Shown here piece after piece: positions 58,672 through 64,000 of a stretch of 64,000 nt of DNA. How positions within the stretch are numbered: position 1 is the first letter of the stretch; the number at the start of each line of letters is the position of its first letter. A model generated the notes under the pieces. That model was not told the DNA's origin and did no database searches. It saw only the letters and a program-made list of their open reading frames with translations. Source of the DNA: Erysipelothrix anatis (lineage in GTDB: Bacteria > Bacillota_I > Bacilli_A > Erysipelotrichales > Erysipelotrichaceae); the NCBI RefSeq assembly GCF_009828745.1, contig NZ_WTSX01000003.1, forward strand, positions 62,001 to 126,000, read 5' to 3'. The position numbers and the translations under genes are program-made.

Positions 58672-60129
58672 CTAATTACAATTCCCATTACTTACTGTCA
58701 GTGAGACATGATCTTCCATCGCAACGTACTGACTATACTTACTTGCTCCGACCACAGTTCCTTTCGGTTCACACCCACCAGGTTTAACATAGGAAACAGA
58801 ATAGCTAATGTTTGCGCCTCGGTCTCTAAATGCGTAAAAATAAGCAGCTAATTCATTTTCTTTCATACCAATCAATTCACCTACATATGGTTTACCAATC
58901 GAATAATACACTTTTACTGAAGTGTCTTGAGTTCCAGCAATATTTGTTCCAGGAGCGATGCTTTGCTCCAAGAAGGTTCCATAGGCATAGCCACTGTACC
59001 ATTCTTTCAATGTTGCATTCACGCCGGTAGGTGGATTGTCTTTAAATTCTCCCATGGAAATCTGTGAGAAATCTGGAACATAGATTGCCTTCCCTTTTGA
59101 AACTACAAATGTTAGGGATTCATCTTTCGATACCTGTGTATCAACAGCAGTTCCCTGGGAAATAATCATACCAACTTCGAGTTTGTCATCGTATCCTTCT
59201 TCATAGACGAAATCCGATACGAATTTTTTCTCTTTATGCCACGCTTCAACATCGGCTTTCGTTTTACCTTTGAAATCCGGAACTTTGATATCTTTTGAAA
59301 AGACTTCCGCACCTTTGGATACAAAGATTGTCACAGTATCTTTACGTTTCAAGGTTTCAGGCGTTACATCTTTATCCCGAATCTCATGGCGAATGAATTT
59401 TCCTTTTTCAACATCAGTGCTGTATTCTTGGACAACCTTGATATTTTCCATTTTATTATCCTTCACCCATTTATTAATTTCGGTTTCATTCATCGATGCA
59501 ACATCTGGCAATGGTACAACTTGTTGTGGATCAGCGCCTTTGCTGACAACAAGTCCTTGAGTACTTCCCTTCTTAACACGTTTCCCTTCGGAAGTCGCTT
59601 GTTTCATAATTACGCCAGTATCATCGACAAGAGAGTACTCTTCAGTTACTTCTGCTTTGATACTATTTCCTTTTGCCCATTGTTGAAATTCTGTCACAGG
59701 TTTCCCAACAAAATTGGGATATTTCACGGTCGTCATGAAATGGAAAAGAATAAAACCGATGATTAAGGCGACAGTCACACCCGCTCCAATAAACAGATAC
59801 TGCTTACGTTTACGGGCTTTATATCCATCATCAATTTCAACTTCCTCATCTTTGGACTCATTTGCATCTTCACGTTTGTACTCATCTAAAGATTTCGTTG
59901 GAGCTTCATCTGCTCCCTCTAAATCCACTAAAACATCGGCTTCATTCATAGGCGCATCTGTATCGTTTATTAATGATTTCGTTTCTTGTGATTGTTGTAA
60001 AGTATCGTCAACGAGTTGTTCAGGTTCGGGTTGCACAGTTTTCGTTTGGGAAGCATGTGCATCCAATTTCTCTTTTTGCGTCGTTTGTTCATAGTTCTCT
60101 TGACTGAACTTTTTTAGAAAATCACTCAT
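58672..60129 (-). CDS. Membrane protein with extracellular PASTA repeats, no kinase domain
   Basis: This 485-residue protein has a cytoplasmic N-terminal stretch of about 110 acidic, disordered residues rich in Glu, Asp, Gln and Lys, one transmembrane helix (YLFIGAGVTVALIIGFILFHF, about 111-131) and about 350 extracellular residues. At least four PASTA-like units are visible (VKYPNFVGKPVTEFQQWAKG, PLPDVASMNETEINKWVKDN, IKVPDFKGKTKADVEAWHKE, and VGELIGMKENELAAYFYAF); PASTA domains bind peptidoglycan. Unlike PknB/StkP there is no kinase. It overlaps the ABC ATPase gene by 8 bp, so it may couple the transporter to the cell wall. Confidence 0.85.
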   Translation of the reverse strand: MSDFLKKFSQENYEQTTQKEKLDAHASQTKTVQPEPEQLVDDTLQQSQETKSLINDTDAPMNEADVLVDLEGADEAPTKSLDEYKREDANESKDEEVEIDDGYKARKRKQYLFIGAGVTVALIIGFILFHFMTTVKYPNFVGKPVTEFQQWAKGNSIKAEVTEEYSLVDDTGVIMKQATSEGKRVKKGSTQGLVVSKGADPQQVVPLPDVASMNETEINKWVKDNKMENIKVVQEYSTDVEKGKFIRHEIRDKDVTPETLKRKDTVTIFVSKGAEVFSKDIKVPDFKGKTKADVEAWHKEKKFVSDFVYEEGYDDKLEVGMIISQGTAVDTQVSKDESLTFVVSKGKAIYVPDFSQISMGEFKDNPPTGVNATLKEWYSGYAYGTFLEQSIAPGTNIAGTQDTSVKVYYSIGKPYVGELIGMKENELAAYFYAFRDRGANISYSVSYVKPGGCEPKGTVVGASKYSQYVAMEDHVSLTVSNGNCN

Positions 60130-60811
60130 CGTTACCTACTTGAATGGGACGCATCGAACCCTTACGAAGGTAATAACCCTCATCCGCTTGAGACGCAACT
60201 TCATTCGAGTGTGTAACGACAACCACACACTTATTATGTTCATGAGCTAAAGATTTAAATATATTAATGATTTCAGTCTCCATATCTTCGTCCAAATTAC
60301 CGGTTGGCTCATCGGCAAGAATCAGATCCACATTCGTCGCTAGTGAGCGGGCAATCGCGACCCGTTGTTGCTCTCCACCAGAAAGTTTCGTGACAAGTCG
60401 GTCAGCCTTAGTTTTAGTAATGCCAATATAATCTAAAAGGTTGTAGGCAACCGTACTCTCACCTTCTGGCAATTCATTATCCGTGATCCCCATCGCCAAT
60501 AAAATATTTTCATGTGCAGTGAGGTGCGGGATTAAATTATAGCTTTGGAAAATTATACCCACTTTATTTCTTCGGTATGATTCATAACCAATTGTTTTTA
60601 AATCTTCACCTTCATATAAAATACGTCCGCCTGCCGGTTCTTCCATAGCACTAATGAGTGATAGGAGTGTTGTTTTGCCCGAACCAGATTGACCCAGGAT
60701 TGCATAAAACTTTCCTTTTTCAAAGCGAACATCAACATCACGTAAAATGTAACGTCGTTGATCCCCGTCTTGGTAGTAAAATTCGACTTTATCGACTTCG
60801 ATTAATGACAT
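60122..60811 (-). CDS. ABC transporter ATP-binding protein, MacB/LolD type
   Basis: This 229-residue ATPase has Walker A (GQSGSGKTT), Q-loop ([15 protein letters not shown]), signature ([14 protein letters not shown]), Walker B ([12 protein letters not shown]) and switch (VVTHSNEVA). The sequence type is that of lipoprotein or antimicrobial-peptide transporters with FtsX-like permeases, matching the 489-residue permease gene 12 bases upstream. GGGAGGG precedes the start. Confidence 0.92.
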   Translation of the reverse strand: MSLIEVDKVEFYYQDGDQRRYILRDVDVRFEKGKFYAILGQSGSGKTTLLSLISAMEEPAGGRILYEGEDLKTIGYESYRRNKVGIIFQSYNLIPHLTAHENILLAMGITDNELPEGESTVAYNLLDYIGITKTKADRLVTKLSGGEQQRVAIARSLATNVDLILADEPTGNLDEDMETEIINIFKSLAHEHNKCVVVVTHSNEVASQADEGYYLRKGSMRPIQVGNDE

Positions 60812-60823
60812 ACATGTCCCTCC

Positions 60824-62293
60824 CTACATCATGATTTTCTTTGGATTAAGGCGTGTAATATAAACAGTTGGTACGATTGTACTTGCTGCTGTGACCGATA
60901 ATCCAATCAAATAGAATAAGCCAACATATTCTGGTGTTAGTTCAACTTTATAAGCTTCAATAACATCTTGTTCATTTAGACCCGATCCATAGTCGTTAAA
61001 CATTGGCATTCCAAACATTGGGTCTTCCGATGGTTTCATCAGATTACTGGATAAACCCTTCGCTAAGAAATTACCTGTGACTAACGATAAGGTAAGCCCA
61101 ACAAATGCAACCAACATGACTTCCATGACAATTTGGCCAACAACACGACCACGTCGATCACCAAGCGATAGGTAGACCCCAAGTTCGTGTTTTCGATCTC
61201 GAAGGAATAAAACAATTACCAAGCTCAAAATCAGAATCGTTGCACTGACCGCAACAATAAGGGTAATTTGAGCCATTGAATCCATAGCTTTTACAGGTCC
61301 CGCAATGGAGTCATATGCATCACTTGATGTACTTACTTTATAGAATTTTGGTAACGTCGGGTCTACCGCAGCACGGAATGATTCTACATCCTTAGGATCA
61401 TTAAGCGCATATACCGGTGTTACATTTTGCATAATACGTTCTTCAATCGTTAATTTATCATCTTCAAATATTTCTGGATATTGTTTCTTGAGTCCTTCCA
61501 TACTGAAGGTAGCTTCTTCAAGTGCAACTTTGTTTGATGTGATGAGTAAATTATCATATTGACCTTGGAAACCTTGTGCATTGTTATTATTTTCTTTGTC
61601 TTTAATTGCTTCCGAATTAAAGGTTCCAATAATTTCAAACGTTACATCACGTTTGTCAATATCCTGTACTTCGCCACTATCACTGCTACCATTAATAATA
61701 TTACTCAAGGTTACGGAATCACCAACTGACAGATTGTTTTCTTTCATAAATGGTTCTGAAGCCATGATTACCAATTTCCCCGACTTAATCTCATCTTCAC
61801 TGAAGACACGTCCATTTGCAAGATTTATTTTCCCTTCGGTAATTAAACTGACTTTAGGATTGTGAACACCACGTACCTCAAACATTGATCGTGTAGTCGA
61901 TCCATCTGATGAACTTTGACGCCAAATTCCTGGACCCTCTGATTCAACACTTTTTAAGGTATCAGACTGAAGCATTGCTGATATTGAATAGTCATAATAT
62001 TTCACACTATCTGTAGCACCAATTGTCTCTATTTCTTTAACACTGAGACCTTTGATTGAGAAATCAAAATCAGGATTTTCTTCAATTTCTTTCATGATTG
62101 CATCATTATCAATTGATATTGTAGCAATTGAACCCAACTGATATTTGATTGTTTTCTCAACATTTTTTGACGCTTGTTGTATCGAGAAGGCACCTGCAAT
62201 TACGTTCCCCAATACAAAAACGAGAACCAAAAGAATCAGTGATTTACCTTTCCGACGAACGACACTGAGCCATGCTCTTTTAAAATGATTCAT
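60824..62293 (-). CDS. FtsX/MacB-like ABC permease
   Basis: This 489-residue protein has one N-terminal helix (about 18-38), a large extracellular domain of about 300 residues and three C-terminal helices with the FtsX pattern (LIVAVSATILILSLVIVLFLRDRKHELGVYLSLGDRRGRVVGQIVMEVMLVAFVGL). MacB-type transporters move substrate mechanically across the envelope, for example antimicrobial peptides or hydrolase-activating signals. The promoter is a TGC-extended TATAAT at 62416-62421, with a leader of about 120 nt. Confidence 0.88.
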   Translation of the reverse strand: MNHFKRAWLSVVRRKGKSLILLVLVFVLGNVIAGAFSIQQASKNVEKTIKYQLGSIATISIDNDAIMKEIEENPDFDFSIKGLSVKEIETIGATDSVKYYDYSISAMLQSDTLKSVESEGPGIWRQSSSDGSTTRSMFEVRGVHNPKVSLITEGKINLANGRVFSEDEIKSGKLVIMASEPFMKENNLSVGDSVTLSNIINGSSDSGEVQDIDKRDVTFEIIGTFNSEAIKDKENNNNAQGFQGQYDNLLITSNKVALEEATFSMEGLKKQYPEIFEDDKLTIEERIMQNVTPVYALNDPKDVESFRAAVDPTLPKFYKVSTSSDAYDSIAGPVKAMDSMAQITLIVAVSATILILSLVIVLFLRDRKHELGVYLSLGDRRGRVVGQIVMEVMLVAFVGLTLSLVTGNFLAKGLSSNLMKPSEDPMFGMPMFNDYGSGLNEQDVIEAYKVELTPEYVGLFYLIGLSVTAASTIVPTVYITRLNPKKIMM

Positions 62294-62348
62294 TGTATCT
62301 CTCCTTTATCGTAATTATCTACAGGAAAGTCATCATCCAATATAATAT

Positions 62349-62368
62349 GTCAGCGTTACATTGCTGAC
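62349..62368. promoter_or_regulatory. Inverted repeat in the ABC-PASTA leader
   Basis: Perfect GTCAGC/GCTGAC arms are separated by 8 nt in the long leader. It could be an operator or an RNA hairpin. Confidence 0.4.
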
Positions 62369-62415
62369 CCCGTTATGAATTATGCCCACCCATACATTCA
62401 TACATATGTACCGTT

Positions 62416-62424
62416 ATTATAGCA
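62416..62424 (-). promoter_or_regulatory. Extended -10 of the ABC-PASTA operon
   Basis: On the minus strand TGC-TATAAT. The -35 is weak. Confidence 0.6.
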
Positions 62425-62506
62425 TTGAACGTCTGATGCAGAAAACATATTTCACATCTTGAGGCGAGAATTGTATGAAGTTATTGTGTATAAAACGATG
62501 AAATAT

Positions 62507-62530
62507 TAAAAAAAGCACCTTATGTGCTTT
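62507..62530 (-). terminator. Terminator of the TrmB-like gene
   Basis: AAAGCAC pairs with GTGCTTT around 5 nt and is followed by seven T on the minus strand. Confidence 0.8.
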
Positions 62531-63305
62531 AACGATTTTTTTGAAGATATTGGGTTACAAGTTCCTGAAGTCCATCAGGATAATCGGATTCTAAAACATC
62601 ACGATGTTTATGCATCAATTGTGTCATGATAACATCATGATCAAAGGCAGATTGAACCAATTGGACAATGGCCGGATGATGCGTTTCGATTGCACTCGCT
62701 TGAAGCCGATGATCCAAACTTCCCACAACAACTTTTTGACCATCACAAAGAATTGAAAAATTACTATGCTCTCCTTCTTTACGGGTGTCTTCATCCACAA
62801 TTAGATTCTTAAGTGTGGTCGAAACGGATTCAAATGTAGATAAATAAACGGTGACTCCTCGATCTTGGGCTTCTTCAAGAAGTGGCAAAATCATTGCAAG
62901 ATCTTCCGGCCACAAATCCGCAATAATTTGAGATTGTGCTTTTGATATATTCGTTTTGATTATTGCCATTACAGCGTCAGTCCCTTGCGAGCTGTAAAAT
63001 CCAAAATTTACCTTTTGTTTCTTTTGAAGTTCGCGTTTTAAAATACTTGCGGAATGCTTAAATTCTTGTTTCAAGCGATCTAAGACATCTTCGATTGGAA
63101 CGGCACTATAGGTGGTACTTTTGCCTTCTTGGACACGGCAAATTCCTTTATGAGTCAGTGCACTCAATGATGCATAAACATTCGATCGAGAGACACCAAT
63201 GTGCTTTGAAACTTCATATCCTGTTTGGTTAGGATTATCATTTAAGAAAAGATAACATTTCGATTCAATCTCTGTCAGTCCCAGAGCCATAAGTTCTTTT
63301 ATCAT
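62529..63305 (-). CDS. TrmB-type transcription regulator
   Basis: This 258-residue protein has an N-terminal winged helix (ALGLTEIESKCYLFLNDNPNQTGYEVSKHIGVSRSNVYASLSALTHKG), then a helix and a PLD-like C-terminal domain (IADLWPEDLAMILPLLEEAQDRGVTVYLSTFES) as in TrmB and related sugar-responsive regulators. It is 3 bases from the next ABC gene and probably cotranscribed with it. Confidence 0.82.
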   Translation of the reverse strand: MIKELMALGLTEIESKCYLFLNDNPNQTGYEVSKHIGVSRSNVYASLSALTHKGICRVQEGKSTTYSAVPIEDVLDRLKQEFKHSASILKRELQKKQKVNFGFYSSQGTDAVMAIIKTNISKAQSQIIADLWPEDLAMILPLLEEAQDRGVTVYLSTFESVSTTLKNLIVDEDTRKEGEHSNFSILCDGQKVVVGSLDHRLQASAIETHHPAIVQLVQSAFDHDVIMTQLMHKHRDVLESDYPDGLQELVTQYLQKNR

Positions 63306-63308
63306 TAC

Positions 63309-64000
63309 TTACTCCTTATCCCTAAATTGAGATTCATAAATTTGTGCATAACGTGCCGATTTGTTGATAAGTTCATCATGCGTTCCTTCTTCGATAATTA
63401 TACCACCTTCAAGCACAAGAATCTTATCCGCGTTGCGGATTGTGCTCAATCGATGTGCTATGACTAAACTTGTTTTGTTCACAAGAAGTTCGTCTAGGGA
63501 TGCTTGAATATACCGTTCTGACTCGTTATCAAGGGATGCTGTTGCTTCATCTAAAATCAGAATGGGAGCTTGTTTCAAGAAAGCCCGAGCAAGCGCAATC
63601 CGTTGCTTCTGTCCACCCGATAATTTAAGACCACGTTCACCAACTTGTGTATCGAATCCATCCGGAAGCGATTTAATAAATGACAGAATATTGGCCGAAC
63701 GCGCTGCACTCACAACATTACGCATGGATGCACTGTAAGCCCCATAGGTAATATTTTCATAAATGCTTCCATCCATGATATCCACATCCTGAGTAACAAT
63801 TGCGATATTTTGGCGTAATGAGGCAATTTCGTAATTTCGAATATCCTCATCATTAATCAGAATTTCTCCAGATACGACGTCATAATGACGCATTAAAAGT
63901 TTCGTAAGTGTCGACTTGCCGTTTCCCGACGCACCCACAAGGGCGGTCATCTTACCATGTGGTATCGTCACATTTAAGCCATTGAGAACCGGCTCACCAT
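63309..64000 (-). CDS. ABC exporter ATP-binding region (partial, 5' end outside window)
   Basis: About 230 residues of the C-terminal ATP-binding domain are in the window: Walker A (GASGNGKST), signature (LSGGQKQRIALARA), Walker B (ILILDEATASLDN) and switch (VIAHRLS). The frame continues upstream without a stop to the window edge (EPVLNGLNVTIPHGK), so GTG at 63971 is not the start. The type is a full ABC exporter half (MsbA-like); transmembrane helices lie outside. Confidence 0.88.
   Translation of the reverse strand, partial: GEPVLNGLNVTIPHGKMTALVGASGNGKSTLTKLLMRHYDVVSGEILINDEDIRNYEIASLRQNIAIVTQDVDIMDGSIYENITYGAYSASMRNVVSAARSANILSFIKSLPDGFDTQVGERGLKLSGGQKQRIALARAFLKQAPILILDEATASLDNESERYIQASLDELLVNKTSLVIAHRLSTIRNADKILVLEGGIIIEEGTHDELINKSARYAQIYESQFRDKE

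Overview
The window looks like chromosomal DNA from a low-GC Gram-positive bacterium. Supporting signs are strong purine-rich ribosome binding sites, consensus -35/-10 promoters, U-tailed intrinsic terminators, two LPATG sortase-anchored surface proteins, lipobox lipoproteins, matches to the CcpA cre consensus and tightly overlapping operons. The gene set (GH112 phosphorylase, oleate hydratase, InlB-type repeat adhesins, a nucleotidyltransferase of the kind fused to aminotransferases) would fit an Erysipelotrichia such as Erysipelothrix. That placement is inference, not proof. I see no rRNA, tRNA, CRISPR, prophage or insertion sequence.

Layout. 1-7.7 kb: the end of a nucleotidyltransferase gene, an LPATG surface protein with four InlB-type repeats, a GH112 galactosyl-HexNAc phosphorylase divergent from an AraC-type regulator (a palindrome lies between them), and methionine aminopeptidase. 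7.7-13.3 kb: FetAB-type ABC exporter, a membrane-anchored glucosaminidase and a heterodimeric ABC exporter. 13.5-18.8 kb: one operon with a GDPD-family phosphodiesterase, a complete binding-protein/ATPase/permease importer and MgtC. Its promoter carries a LacI-type operator. 18.9-22.9 kb: a LacI regulator fused to a whole solute-binding-protein domain, a DUF2238 membrane protein and a pair of half-size chromate transporters. 22.9-26.4 kb: a MATE exporter behind a riboswitch-plus-terminator leader that I read as guanidine-IV (mepA motif), and an ABC-2 exporter with two operator-like palindromes in its promoter. 26.4-41.5 kb: accessory genes, including an MBL hydrolase, a SAP-domain protein, a GNAT-methionine sulfoxide reductase fusion, TetR plus oleate hydratase, an LPATG protein with 26 Ile-Asp-Pro repeats, TetR plus antiporter, a pentapeptide protein, and MerR divergent from a GNAT.

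41.5-58.6 kb is the most unusual part. A six-gene operon (transporter, HyuA-type hydantoinase/oxoprolinase, HExxH protein, TIM-barrel protein, DUF4127 protein, FAD oxidoreductase) sits beside an RpiR regulator. Next to it is a nearly complete homologue of the poorly understood E. coli yhf operon: yhfY, yhfU, yhfT, a compact amidase, php, yhfS, yhfX, yhfW, with yhfZ transcribed separately. Each operon has a cre-like site at its promoter. I infer that the two form one catabolic island for an unknown nitrogenous, possibly phosphorylated or cyclic-amide, substrate: uptake, ring or amide opening, PLP chemistry and phosphotransfer.

58.6-64 kb: a MacB-like ABC transporter with a PASTA-repeat membrane protein, a TrmB-type regulator, and the 3' part of another ABC exporter running off the window end.
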